Below are positions 55,185 to 64,000 of a DNA stretch of 64,000 nucleotides, one piece after another. The position numbers and the translations under genes are program-made. A model generated the notes under the pieces. It ran no database searches. It had not been told where the DNA came from and saw only the letters and a program-made list of their open reading frames with translations. The number at the start of each line of letters is the position of its first letter. Within the stretch, counting starts at the first letter, position 1. The DNA comes from PALSA-1004 sp963829085 (GTDB taxonomy: Bacteria; Pseudomonadota; Gammaproteobacteria; Burkholderiales; SG8-41). The stretch is from positions 328,486-392,485 of the forward strand of contig CAWHHJ010000005.1 in NCBI GenBank assembly GCA_963829085.1, given 5' to 3'.

Positions 55185-55544
55185 ATGCCAAGAGTTAAAC
55201 GTGGTGTAACGGCGCGCGCGGCTCATAAGAAAGTCATCGCGCGCGCAAAAGGTTTTCGCGGCCGTCGCAACAACGTATTCCGGATTGCCAATGAAGCGGT
55301 CATGCGCGCCGGTCAGTATGCGTACCGCGACCGGCGCAATAAGAAGCGCGACTTTCGCAGCCTGTGGATCACGCGTATCAACGCGGCGGTGCGCGAGCAC
55401 GGTCTGTCGTATAGCGTATTCATGAACGGACTCAAGAAGGCGGCGATTACGGTTGATCGCAAAGTGCTGGCCGACATTGCAGTGCTCGACAAGCCGGCAT
55501 TCGGCAAGTTTGTCGAGAAAGCGAAGGCGAGCTTGGGCGTCTAA
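55185..55544 (+). CDS. rplT: 50S ribosomal protein L20
   Basis: 119 residues. MPRVKRGVTARAAHKKVIAR, GFRGRRNNVFRIANEAVMRA, and YAYRDRRNKKRDFRSLWITR then INAAVREHGLSYS are L20 signatures. It binds 23S rRNA early in assembly and, in other bacteria, represses its own operon. Follows rpmI directly. Confidence 0.97.
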   Translation: MPRVKRGVTARAAHKKVIARAKGFRGRRNNVFRIANEAVMRAGQYAYRDRRNKKRDFRSLWITRINAAVREHGLSYSVFMNGLKKAAITVDRKVLADIAVLDKPAFGKFVEKAKASLGV

Positions 55545-55725
55545 GCGGTAACGCATCAGGGGAGGCTGCGGAGGGTGGAGCGGATTCCATGTCCTCGGGC
55601 ACGGAGTTGACTGCAGTCAGCGCGATGTAGCCGGACGCAGGCCAACGTGTCGTTCGGCTGTAACACGATGAACGGGTCTTGACTCTTCGTTCACGCACCC
55701 AGCCTGTTTTTCTTTCGGGGTCGCG

Positions 55726-56742
55726 GTGGAAAAACTCGATTCAATCGTTCAGGATGCGGTCCTGCTGTTTGCAGGTATCACCGATGCAGCGCAGCTTGAA
55801 CAAGCCAAAGCGCGTTTCCTCGGCAAGTCCGGCGCTCTTACCGATCTGCAAAAAAGTCTCGGCAAGCTTGCGCCTGCCGAGCGGCCCGCGATGGGCGCGC
55901 GCTTCAATGCGGCGAAGGAGCAGATCGAGAACGCGCTTGCCGACCAGCGCGACAGAATTTCGTCTGCAAAACTCGAAGCGCAACTCGCGCAGGAAGCGCT
56001 CGATGTCACCTTGCCCGGCCGCGGACCAGGAACCGGCGGTCTTCATCCGGTAACTCGCACGCTTGAGCGCATGGAGGCGCTATTCCGCTCGATCGGATTC
56101 GAGGTCGCGGAAGGTCCCGAAATAGAATCCGACTACTACAACTTCACGGCGCTCAATCAGCCGGAAAATCACCCGGCGCGTTCCATGCACGATACGTTCT
56201 ACCTCGATGACGGTAAACATCTGCTGAGGACACACACGTCACCGATCCAGATTCGTTACATGGAAAAGCACAAGCCACCGATAAAAATTATCGCGCCCGG
56301 ACGCGTGTACCGCGTCGACTCGGATGCAACGCATTCTCCGATGTTTCATCAGATCGAAGGGCTATGGATCGATGAGCACGTGACCTTCGCTAATCTTAAG
56401 GGTGTAGTCGCCGACTTCCTGCGCCGATTTTTCGAGCGCGAAAACCTGAAGGTACACTTTCGTCCTTCGTTTTTTCCGTTTACCGAGCCGTCCGCCGAGA
56501 TCGACATGAGTTTCGGCGGCGGCTGGCTCGAGATCGGCGGGTGCGGCATGGTCCATCCGAACGTCTTGCGCAATGTCGGTATCGACAAAGAAAAATATCA
56601 AGGTTTCGCATTCGGGCTCGGACCGGATCGCATGGCGATGCTGCGACACGGCGTCAATGATCTGCGGTTGTTCTTCGAGAACGATCTGCGGTTTCTGACG
56701 CAATTCAACTTGCATGCGTTTCCAGTCGGCCGGCTCGCCTGA
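55726..56742 (+). CDS. pheS: Phenylalanyl-tRNA synthetase alpha chain
   Basis: 338 residues from a GTG at 55726. N-terminal coiled coil (ALTDLQKSLGKLAPAERPAM region), then class II core: HPVTRTLERMEALFRSIGFE, HPARSMHDTFYLDDG, motif 2 IIAPGRVYRVDSDATHSPMF, HQIEGLWID, and motif 3 FAFGLGPDRMAMLRHGVNDL. Complete. The 180-base gap to rplT shows no clear attenuator or leader peptide. Forms an alpha2-beta2 enzyme with PheT. Confidence 0.96.
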   Translation: MEKLDSIVQDAVLLFAGITDAAQLEQAKARFLGKSGALTDLQKSLGKLAPAERPAMGARFNAAKEQIENALADQRDRISSAKLEAQLAQEALDVTLPGRGPGTGGLHPVTRTLERMEALFRSIGFEVAEGPEIESDYYNFTALNQPENHPARSMHDTFYLDDGKHLLRTHTSPIQIRYMEKHKPPIKIIAPGRVYRVDSDATHSPMFHQIEGLWIDEHVTFANLKGVVADFLRRFFERENLKVHFRPSFFPFTEPSAEIDMSFGGGWLEIGGCGMVHPNVLRNVGIDKEKYQGFAFGLGPDRMAMLRHGVNDLRLFFENDLRFLTQFNLHAFPVGRLA

Positions 56743-56781
56743 CGAGCATCGCTTCGCTGTACCCGGTATGAAATTACGCTG

Positions 56782-59136
56782 ATGAGATTCTCGGAAAACT
56801 GGTTGCGAACGCTCGTCAATCCACCGCTTAGCAGCGATGCGCTCGGCGATGCGGTGACGATGGCAGGCATCGAAGTCGAGGCCATCGACCCCGTGGCGCC
56901 TCCCTTTGATCAAGTCGTTGTTGCCGAGGTGCTCGACGTCAAAAAACATCCGCATGCTGACCGGCTGACTGTTTGCAGTGTCAACGCGGGCGACGCGCCG
57001 ATCCAGGTCGTTTGCGGCGCTCCGAACGTTCGCGCGGGTATCCGCGTGCCGCTCGCGAAGGTCGGCGCGAAACTGCCGGGCGGTAAGATAAAGTCGGCTG
57101 CAGTGCGTGGAATCGAATCGAGCGGAATGCTGTGTTCCGCGCAGGAACTCGGCCTTTCCGAAGATGCAGCCGGACTATTGATACTGGAGGACGACGCTCC
57201 CGTCGGTAAAGATATTCGCGAGTATTTAGCATTGGACGATCGTATTCTGACCATCAAGCCGACTCCCAACCGGGGCGATTGCCTGAGCGTGAGCGGCATC
57301 GCACGTGAAGTTGCGGCAATTACGGGGAGTTCTCTGACTCCGGTCACAGTTTCCTCTGTTCGGGCAACGCTGGCGGACGCGATAGATATCGATCTCATCG
57401 ATAAGTCAGCATGTCCGCTGTATTGCGGACGCATTGTGCGCGGCATAGACGCGCTCGCGCCGACGCCGCGCTGGATCACGCAACGTCTCGAGCGCAGCGG
57501 TCTGCGAAGCGTCAGCGCCGTTGTAGATGTCACGAATTACGTGATGCTCGAATTGGGCCAACCGATGCACGCGTTCGATCTGGCGTATATCGATGAGGGC
57601 ATACAAGTCCGTGCGGGCCGTTCCGGCGAGAAACTGAAGTTACTCAACGGGGAGCAGATCGATATCCGCGCTGACTTCCTCGTCATAGCCGACCATGCAA
57701 AGCCTTTGGCGCTCGCCGGCATCATGGGCGGTGAAGAGAGCGCCGTTACAGCAGCGACGCGAGACGTCCTGCTGGAAAGCGCGTTTTTTGATCCCTCTGC
57801 AATCGCGGGCAAATCCCGCATGCTCGGCTTCGGTTCTGATTCCTCATACCGGTTCGAGCGCGGCGTCGACTTCAGCGTCACCGCACGGGCACTCGAGCGC
57901 GCGACGCAACTGGTGCTCGAGATCTGCGGCGGCAAGGCAGGGCCGGTGTGTGAAGCGAAAGCTGTGCTGCCCGAGCGCAATCCCGTCATGCTGCGTGCAG
58001 CGCGCGTCAGGCGCCTGCTTGGCGTTGAGCTGGCGAATGAAGCGATTGCGTTACTGCTGCGACGGTCTGGATTTAGCTTCGTAGACAACGAAGATCATTT
58101 TTCGATTACACCTTCGCCGCATCGATTTGACCTCACGATTGAAGAAGACTTCATCGAAGAAGTCGCCCGCATGCATGGCTACAACAACATTGATGCGGCT
58201 GCGCCCGTTGGACGATTGACGATGCTACCGGCGCCGGAGCGGGACAGCGCGGCACACAGCATCCGCGAGCTCCTTGTCGCGCGCGATTATCAGGAAACGA
58301 TTACCTACAGCTTTGTCGATAAGCAGTGGGAACTTGATTTTTGCGCGAACGTAGATCCGGTGATGCTTGCAAATCCCATTGCAGCGCAGATGAATGCCAT
58401 GCGCTCGAGCATGCTCGGCAGCCTTGTCGATTGCCTGCGTTTGAACCTAAGCCGGCAACAGTCGCGCGTCAGGCTATTCGAGATCGGCAGGTGTTTCCGG
58501 CACACAGATGGCGGTGCGTATTTGGAATGGAGCGAGCTCGGTGGCTTGGCGTATGGAGGTGCGGTGCCCGACCAATGGGCTTCACCGAAACGCACTGTAG
58601 ACTTTTATGACGTTAAAGGTGACCTCGAAGCGTTGCTAGGCAGCGCGGCGGCGTTTGTCGCGTGGCAGCACCCGGCGCTACATCCGGGCCGCACGGCTCA
58701 GATACGCATTGGTGATCAGGCAGTCGGGTGGGTCGGCGAGCTACATCCCCGGCTGCAGCGAAAATATGATTTACCCGCGGCGCCAATGGCTTTCAGCATC
58801 AACATCGAGCTGCTTGCGCAGAACGCGGCTGCGGCGTTCGAGCCCTTTTCGAACCAACCGGTAATCCGTCGAGACATCGCCGTCGAGCTTGCCGAAAACG
58901 TTCCATACGCAAGCGTTCTGGCAAGCCTGAAGCGTCAGGCGCCGGCGTCCGTGAAGCATATCGCGCTATTTGACGTATATCGTGGCAAAGGCATTGATTC
59001 AGATAAAAAAAGTGTTGCTTTCCGTGTGTTATTGCAAGATACTCAGAAAACGTTGACGGACGCCGAAGCCGAAGCCGCCATCGCCGACTTGGTCCAGGGG
59101 TTGCGAGATGAATTTGATGCAAAGCTTCGCGATAAG
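56782..59136 (+). CDS. pheT: Phenylalanyl-tRNA synthetase beta chain (stop codon apparently lost by an indel)
   Basis: About 784 residues. Domains in order: tRNA-binding EMAP-like domain (VVAEVLDVKKHPHADRLTVC, about 50 on), B3/B4 editing (GDCLSVSGIAREVAAITG onward), B5 domain, catalytic-like core, and C-terminal FDX-ACB ending DVYRGKGIDSDKKS...QGLRDEFDAKLRD at 59133. E. coli PheT also ends in LRD. Here the frame reads on through ihfA and merR to 59709 because GATAAG follows; one extra T would give GAT-TAA, a stop exactly after LRD. So the 975-codon frame is not a real fusion, and the end given here is inferred. Confidence 0.9.
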
Positions 59137-59145
59137 GGGAAGATG

Positions 59146-59436
59146 ATGACTTTGACCAAGGCCGAGCTGGCAGACCTGCTGTTTGAGAAGGTCGGGTTCA
59201 ACAAGCGCGAAGCCAAAGACATGGTCGAGTCGTTTTTCGAAGAAGTACGTATGGCGCTGGAGAACGGGCGAGGGCGTCAAGCTATCGGGTTTCGGCAATT
59301 TTCAATTGCGCGACAAGCCGCAACGTCCGGGCCGCAATCCCAAGACAGGCGAGGAGATTCCGATTACTGCACGTCGCGTGGTCACGTTTCCATGCGATCG
59401 CAGAAATTGAAGGCGATGGTCGAACAAAATTATAAA
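59146..59436 (+). pseudogene. ihfA: Integration host factor alpha, three single-base insertions
   Basis: DNA-bending HU/IHF-fold protein. Start ATG at 59146: TLTKAELADLLFEKVGFNKR, EAKDMVESFFEEVRMALENG. Then an extra G at 59266-59268 moves the frame; the next frame holds GEGVKLSGFGNFQLRDKPQR and PGRNPKTGEEIPITARRVVT, including the DNA-contact Pro region. An extra T at 59387-59389 and an extra A at 59397 restore the first frame (SQKLKAMVEQN). Three insertions adding to one codon in an otherwise perfect ihfA argue for sequence error. The native stop is not visible; the end is approximate. Confidence 0.8.
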
Positions 59437-59817
59437 GATGAGACGCGAACCACAGCTCCAGTAAGCGAAGCGCTGCCGCCGATACCTGCGAAACGCTACT
59501 TCACCATCGGCGAAGTCAGCGAATTGTGCGGCGTAAAGCCGCACGTACTGCGTTACTGGGAACAGGAGTTCACCCAGCTTAAAGCCGGTAAACGCAGAGG
59601 CAATCGGCGCTACTACCAGCACCACGAGGTGCTGCTGATTCGCCGCATCCGCGACTTGCTGTACGATAGAAGGGTTCACGATCAGTGGCGCCAGAAACCG
59701 GCTCGATGAGATCGCTGCGAGGCTCCCGCAAAGCAAATCGCGCCAGCCAGCGGCGCAAGCCGACTCAGCGCTTTGCGCAAGGAAATCAAAACCGTCCTGG
59801 AAATCCTGCGTCGCTGA
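59437..59817 (+). pseudogene. MerR-family regulator downstream of ihfA, two indels
   Basis: PIPAKRYFTIGEVSELCGVK, PHVLRYWEQEFTQL and GNRRYYQHHEVLLIRRIRDL form the winged-helix MerR domain that follows ihfA in most betaproteobacteria. An extra T at 59667 turns EEGFTISGARNRLDE into another frame; a second indel near 59765-59775 is needed to reach LRKEIKTVLEILRR and the TGA at 59815-59817. The start codon is also not readable in frame. Regulated genes are unknown. The region is most likely intact in the organism. Confidence 0.75.
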
Positions 59818-59852
59818 GCGCTCGATCCGGACGTCACTGCATGGCGCTCTGA

Positions 59853-59858
59853 TATAAT
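59853..59858 (+). promoter_or_regulatory. -10 box of tRNA-Pro
   Basis: Consensus TATAAT, ten bases before the tRNA. The -35 region is weak. Confidence 0.6.
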
Positions 59859-59868
59859 TCGCGCCAGT

Positions 59869-59945
<77 letters not shown>

Positions 59946-59951
59946 GATGTT

Positions 59952-59988
59952 AACGGGCCGCGGTCTGTGCGTGGCCCGTTTTGTTTTC
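59952..59988 (+). terminator. Intrinsic terminator of tRNA-Pro
   Basis: Stem AACGGGCC / GGCCCGTT with a 13-base loop followed by TTTGTTTT, six bases after the tRNA end. Confidence 0.8.
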
Positions 59989-60044
59989 TAGCCTGCTCAT
60001 CCGCCCATTTCCCAAGCCTGCATCGCTTCAATCGGTTCTTCGTA

Positions 60045-60278
60045 ATGGACGGTCTGCTCAGCGCATTACAATGGCCCGCTATGATCGTGACGCTCGTCGC
60101 CGCATGGCTGGTCGCGTCTCAGTCGAAGAAAAAGCGTGGCTGGGGTTTCTGGTGCTTTATTGTCAGCAACATTCTCTGGGTCATCTGGGGCTGGCACGAC
60201 AGCGCGTACGCGTTGATCGCGCTGCAGGTCGGGCTGTTCGCACTCAACGTGCGGGGCGCCGTCAAGAACGAGCCCTAG
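60045..60278 (+). CDS. Small membrane protein
   Basis: 77 residues from the ATG at 60045. Two to three hydrophobic segments: MIVTLVAAWLVASQS, GFWCFIVSNILWVIWGW and ALIALQVGLFALNV, with a basic SKKKRGW loop. Typical of a small inner-membrane protein conserved in proteobacteria next to no fixed partner. Function unknown. Confidence 0.6.
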   Translation: MDGLLSALQWPAMIVTLVAAWLVASQSKKKRGWGFWCFIVSNILWVIWGWHDSAYALIALQVGLFALNVRGAVKNEP

Positions 60279-60313
60279 CGCGTTGCCGGACGCGTCGTGT
60301 TACCGGATAGATC

Positions 60314-61726
60314 TTATGTGTTGACCGGTGCCGCGAGGAGCCGCAAAAGTTCGCGCGTGCCGTCGTCATCTATATGTGCGACTGCGTCTGCGATCTTGCG
60401 CGCTGTTGATTCCGGTAGTGCGCTTGTAGCCAGTGTAACGAATTTGTAGTCCAGTTCGGACGCGCTCATTGGATCTTCGATGCTGCCTTTTCGGTACAGC
60501 ACTTCAGACTCGTGCTGTACTCCGTCGCGGCACCGCACGCGCAACTTGCACGCGACCCGATACTTGCCGCTACTCTCGTCGTAAGGCGGATTGACTGCGA
60601 CCTCTATGCGCTCGATGAAGGCGAGGATGGCAGCATCGCGCAGCTTCTCCTGTGTGAACTGCTTTACCGTGGCTTCACGCTCGAGCGCCATGACGGCGAT
60701 TCCATAGCGCAGATTCATCTGTGCCGCCAGCACCCCCTGAACATTCGCTGCTTCGTATGCCCAACCGCAGTGATGCAGCGTATTCGTGCTCACCAGGGCA
60801 GTCACGCGCTCGATGTCCTGCGCTTGCAATCGATGTTCGCGCATCACCTTGTCCATCGCAGCCATCGCTGTAATGCTGCCATTTGACGCGGGCGCCGGCT
60901 TGAATCCCACCTGCAGGATATGCCACTGCTCGCCAAGCTCGTCGCAAAGTTCCTCTTCGGAATACCCGTCGCCGATAAGCGCGCTCAAAAAACCTCCGTA
61001 AGGCGCTTCCAGAACATCCGGTATGCCGGTATAGCCGATTTGTGCCAGCCTTGCTGCGTATACGCCGCTTTGCGCAGCGCGCCCCGAGTGGAAGCTCTTC
61101 GTCATCGCGCCTTCCTGCACAGCCATCAAACCGGCTGCCTGCGAGCCGGCGATACCCAGGGCATGCACCGTCTGTGCGTGATTGAGGCCGAGCAGGCGGG
61201 CCGCGCACGCTGCGGCGACAAACACGCCAGTCGTTCCCTGATTGTGGAATCCGCGCGTAAACATGCCGCCCTTGCACGCAAGGCCAATGCGTATGCCGAC
61301 CTCGTAGCCGGCAACGAGCGCAGCGATGAGTTGCTTCCCATCATAGTTGCCGATGGATTCAGCTACATTCAATGCGACAGGGCCCGCGAGTGATCCGGGA
61401 TGCAGAGTGGACTTGATGTGGATTTCATCAAGCTGGAACGCGTGCGCACCGGTTGCATTGACGAGCGCCGCATTAGCCGCGGAGGTCCGCAGTCTGGAAC
61501 CGAAGACAGTGGCTTGATTGCCGCATCCTTCTGACGCAATGAACGTCGTTAGCTTGCGGACCGAATCGAGGGTCGAGCCGAATAGGCAGCAGCCCAGCGT
61601 ATCGAGCAGGCAGGTTTTCGCCTTTTCGACGACCTGCGCGGGAAGATCTTCAAAGCGCAGCGCTGATGCAAATTGTGCAAGTCGACTCGTTGGCGATGTG
61701 GTTTTTTTCGCGTGTACTGCCGTCAT
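60314..61726 (-). CDS. MmgE/PrpD family protein
   Basis: 470 residues from the ATG at 61726 (GGGAGTTTC upstream); the longer frame to 61795 lacks a site. Second PrpD-type protein in the window. Landmarks: TCLLDTLGCCLFGSTLDSVR, ATGAHAFQLDEIHIKSTLHP (the HAFQLDE-type active-site region is kept here), RGFHNQGTTGVFVAAACAAR, KSFHSGRAAQSGVYAARLAQ and a C-terminal lid domain. Probably a dehydratase, isomerase or decarboxylase of a carboxylic acid; the substrate is unknown. It is more canonical than the copy at 38160. Divergent from the MFS gene. Confidence 0.87.
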   Translation of the reverse strand: MTAVHAKKTTSPTSRLAQFASALRFEDLPAQVVEKAKTCLLDTLGCCLFGSTLDSVRKLTTFIASEGCGNQATVFGSRLRTSAANAALVNATGAHAFQLDEIHIKSTLHPGSLAGPVALNVAESIGNYDGKQLIAALVAGYEVGIRIGLACKGGMFTRGFHNQGTTGVFVAAACAARLLGLNHAQTVHALGIAGSQAAGLMAVQEGAMTKSFHSGRAAQSGVYAARLAQIGYTGIPDVLEAPYGGFLSALIGDGYSEEELCDELGEQWHILQVGFKPAPASNGSITAMAAMDKVMREHRLQAQDIERVTALVSTNTLHHCGWAYEAANVQGVLAAQMNLRYGIAVMALEREATVKQFTQEKLRDAAILAFIERIEVAVNPPYDESSGKYRVACKLRVRCRDGVQHESEVLYRKGSIEDPMSASELDYKFVTLATSALPESTARKIADAVAHIDDDGTRELLRLLAAPVNT

Positions 61727-62016
61727 GAAACTCCCGTCGCACAAAGTAATCAGGAGATGATATACGACAAGCCTCGGTACGACGTGCTGCGGCATGGCAA
61801 ACGCCCACAGTTGACAAGTAAATAGCGACCTGCCAATACTCGGCTACCTGCGAAGTCAATGCGCTTGCTTTATTCGTGTTTGCCGCAAGTCGCTGATGCG
61901 CGGTTTCCGCTTCAATACCCGACGTTGCCCGACGCCATGCGAACGACTGGTTCGCATGAAGACATCGTCTTGGGTACGCGCCATCTTTCGATCTTGTCTG
62001 ACCGTTGCTGCCGCCA

Positions 62017-63147
62017 ATGCCGCTTTATCTGACCTTCATCATTACTTTGATCGGCTTCGTTGCGGTCAACGCAGCGCGCGTGGTGCTGCAATTGTATGCC
62101 CTCGATATCGGCGCCAATCCCACACAAGTCGGCATACTCGTCGCATCGTACCATGTGTGCCCCTTGCTGCTCTCGTTAACTGCGGGATCGATGGGCGACC
62201 GGCTCGGCCCGCAGCGTCCATTACTCCTGAGTGCAGCCTGCGGTACTGCCGGTCTTGTTATTCCGTATTTTTGGCACACCTTGCCGGCGCTCTTTATCGG
62301 TGGCGCAATGAGCGGTCTGTCGTTTGCGTTTTTCCTCGTCATTGTGCAAAACCTGGTCGGGGTATTGAGCGCACCGGACAAGCGCGCCCAAAACTTCAGC
62401 AACTTCAGCCTCGTCGGGGCGACCTCTAATTTTATTGGCCCGCTGGTCGCCGGTTTCTCTATCGACAACTTCGGCTACCCGGCGGCATGCATCACAGCAG
62501 CCGTATTGGCGTTGGCGACCGGAGTCATTGTCGTCATGTGGGGCAGGTTACTCCCGGGCGCAAGCGCGCGTGCTGCCGCGAAGACGCGCATCGTGGATAC
62601 GCTTCGTGATCCGGCAATCGTGCGAATTCTTGCGATCGGCAGTCTCGTGCAACTCGGCACGGATCTATTTCAGTTCTATATTCCCGTGTATGGCGTCAGC
62701 ATAGGACTGTCCGCGTCAGCGATTGGTACGCTGCTTGCGACTTTCGCTGCCGCTTCATTCGTCGTGCGGTTTGGCTTATCGCGGTTGATTGCAAGACTAG
62801 GCACAGACCGCCTGCTCGCATATTCCTTCTTCATCGCCGGCGTGGGATTCGTGCTGGTGCCGCTGTTTCAAAGCGCAGTGATGTTGGGCCTGGTGTCTTT
62901 CATATTCGGTCTCGGCACCGGTTGCGGACAGCCGATCGCGACAATGATGATGTTCAGCCGCTCGACCGAAGGGCGCTCGGGCGAGGCATTGGGGCTGCGC
63001 CTGACAGCGAACAACCTGGTGCGCGTCATCGCGCCTGCCTTCTTCGGCTTTATAGTTTCCGGCTTCGGACTCGCTCCAGTCTTCTTTATTAATGCGCTGA
63101 TGATGGGAGCCGGCGGCGTGATTAGCCAGCCAAAAAAACCGCTCTAA
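62017..63147 (+). CDS. MFS transporter
   Basis: 376 residues from the ATG at 62017 (TTG at 62005 also possible), about 12 membrane segments. The loop 2-3 signature is GDRLGPQRPLLLS, and the second-half counterpart is LIARLGTDRLLAY. NLVGVLSAPDKRAQNFSNFS and VGATSNFIGPLVAGFSIDNF resemble drug/metabolite exporters of the MFS. Substrate unknown. It is divergent from the PrpD-like gene, with about 290 bases between them that may hold shared regulation. Confidence 0.87.
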   Translation: MPLYLTFIITLIGFVAVNAARVVLQLYALDIGANPTQVGILVASYHVCPLLLSLTAGSMGDRLGPQRPLLLSAACGTAGLVIPYFWHTLPALFIGGAMSGLSFAFFLVIVQNLVGVLSAPDKRAQNFSNFSLVGATSNFIGPLVAGFSIDNFGYPAACITAAVLALATGVIVVMWGRLLPGASARAAAKTRIVDTLRDPAIVRILAIGSLVQLGTDLFQFYIPVYGVSIGLSASAIGTLLATFAAASFVVRFGLSRLIARLGTDRLLAYSFFIAGVGFVLVPLFQSAVMLGLVSFIFGLGTGCGQPIATMMMFSRSTEGRSGEALGLRLTANNLVRVIAPAFFGFIVSGFGLAPVFFINALMMGAGGVISQPKKPL

Positions 63148-63168
63148 GACATCCCTAGCATCCTGCGC

Positions 63169-63870
63169 CTACGTAAGATGCCGAAGCGGCCCGAATCGGC
63201 GGACGGCTTCATCTTTGAGGCCGATCGCAACCGCACCGTCGAAACGCGCCAGCCATTGTCTGCCTTCGACTTCGCGCACGCGCCGTAGTTGACCGTGCGT
63301 GGTGGAGGCCTGCATGTCGACTGCGCTGTTCCAGCGCTTACGCCGGGGACCATTCACATCCGGGTCGAGGAGAAGAAACCGCGTCGGTTTAAACTCACCG
63401 CGGGTGCGGGTCCCGCTCATGCCTACCGCAAGGACCCAATGGGCCAGTTCCTGCCGGACGTTTTCCATTCCCAACACTACGAAATCTCCGCGCGCCAGAT
63501 GCTCGACAACAAAATCGCGCACCTTATTGTCTTTGCCGTTTGTAATGCCCACTTGCAGAGCATGCTTGACCGGCGACAGTAGTTTCTGCAAAGTTTTGGT
63601 GCCGGTGCCGCTGAAGTAATGAGGTCGCGCGCTCGCGCGAATCCGGGCCAACGCCTTGACGGGCTTACGTACATCCAGTTCGAGGACTTCGCTGCGCCGG
63701 AAAAGTCCCAACGCTATCAGCGCCATAAGCAGGCAGTAGTATCCGCAGGCACCGTCCAGATCACCTTGGCGCAGGAAAATCGGCTCATCGGGGATGCGCC
63801 CGCGGCCCCTGCGTTTGGGGCCATTGCGTCCGGGAACCAGCCGCGGGGTTAGCTTGTTTACGTACTTCAA
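63169..63870 (-). CDS. Papain-like (C39-like) cysteine peptidase domain protein
   Basis: 233 residues, no signal peptide or membrane segment. The catalytic pattern is clear: oxyanion Gln and nucleophile Cys in RQGDLDGACGYYCLLMAL (about 33-50), His in ELAHWVLAVG (about 141-150), and a following Asp in FLLLDPDVNG. That is the order of C39/papain-fold enzymes. The rest (LSPVKHALQVGITNG, VREVEGRQWLARFDGAVAIG) is not familiar. It lacks the ABC exporter fusion of bacteriocin C39 peptidases, so the substrate is unknown. The upstream gene is cut by the window edge. Confidence 0.65.
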   Translation of the reverse strand: MKYVNKLTPRLVPGRNGPKRRGRGRIPDEPIFLRQGDLDGACGYYCLLMALIALGLFRRSEVLELDVRKPVKALARIRASARPHYFSGTGTKTLQKLLSPVKHALQVGITNGKDNKVRDFVVEHLARGDFVVLGMENVRQELAHWVLAVGMSGTRTRGEFKPTRFLLLDPDVNGPRRKRWNSAVDMQASTTHGQLRRVREVEGRQWLARFDGAVAIGLKDEAVRRFGPLRHLT

Positions 63871-63893
63871 AGTTCAGCCCTGCCAATCCCTGA

Positions 63894-64000
63894 CTAAATC
63901 AAATAAGGCTTTGTGCGTTGCGCGAGCGCATAGTTCCAGTGCCACGCAGTAAACGCAAAACGCATGCCGGTGAACGAGCCGTCTGCCTGTATGCGGCGAT
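63894..64000 (-). CDS. C-terminal end of an unidentified protein (cut by window)
   Basis: Open to the right edge, 34 codons and a TAG at 63894-63896. It reads RRIQADGSFTGMRFAFTAWH then WNYALAQRTKPYLI, protein-like in composition. It ends 24 bases before the peptidase gene on the same strand, so the two may be cotranscribed. Too short to identify. Confidence 0.35.
   Translation of the reverse strand, partial: RRIQADGSFTGMRFAFTAWHWNYALAQRTKPYLI

Noticed and set aside
56782..59709. A single 975-codon protein combining PheT, IHF-alpha and a MerR regulator
   Set aside because: The parts are three standard adjacent genes. The fusion depends on a lost stop and on indels within ihfA; corrected frames restore normal genes.

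Overview
The window looks like a chromosome segment of a betaproteobacterium, most likely Burkholderiales-like. It is moderately GC-rich. The block relA, tRNA-Val(GAC), thrS, infC, rpmI, rplT, pheS, pheT, ihfA, merR-type regulator, tRNA-Pro(GGG) is the usual betaproteobacterial translation/stringent-response neighbourhood. Bug/TctC periplasmic receptors, orphan PF04392-type solute-binding proteins and a PEP-CTERM protein fit the same group. Assignment is by gene order and family content only.

Layout. 1-7.9 kb: the tail of a hybrid histidine kinase, small envelope proteins, a PAS protein with a degenerate EAL domain, a VOC protein, exonuclease III and an unlisted 45-residue membrane peptide. 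8.4-36 kb is accessory DNA. It holds a RES-domain protein, a 45-bp 3' half of a tRNA-Val(CAC) gene that looks like an attachment-site scar, a patatin lipoprotein, glycine-zipper and SYLF proteins, a PEP-CTERM protein, a small tyrosine recombinase, an exported amidohydrolase, a complete IS1182-type element, htpX, remnants of other recombinases, and at least 12 whole, broken or fragmentary genes for one solute-binding protein family. No permease or ATPase gene lies anywhere near them. Several of these genes share a short upstream element and a CATAAT motif just before the start codon, and a roughly 115-130 bp repeat recurs three times.

37-42.4 kb is a probable catabolic cluster: Bug receptor, MmgE/PrpD protein, dihydropyrimidinase/hydantoinase, a small unknown protein and a CobW-type GTPase, with the last two start-stop overlapped. 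42.4-52 kb holds a YGP-rich lipoprotein, an AlkA-like glycosylase, a DUF2062 protein, ComEC, a membrane HEAGH protein, RelA and a hydratase/DUF1330/FGE-like group. 52-60 kb is the translation operon, in which infC begins with ATA. 60-64 kb holds a second MmgE/PrpD protein, an MFS transporter and a papain-like cysteine peptidase.

Many reading frames are broken by what look like single-base insertions or deletions. Some hit genes that must work (pheT end, ihfA), which points to sequence or assembly error there. Others (deletions, chimeras, fragments in the solute-binding protein region) look like true decay. Each is marked. I found no CRISPR array, no rRNA and no complete prophage.
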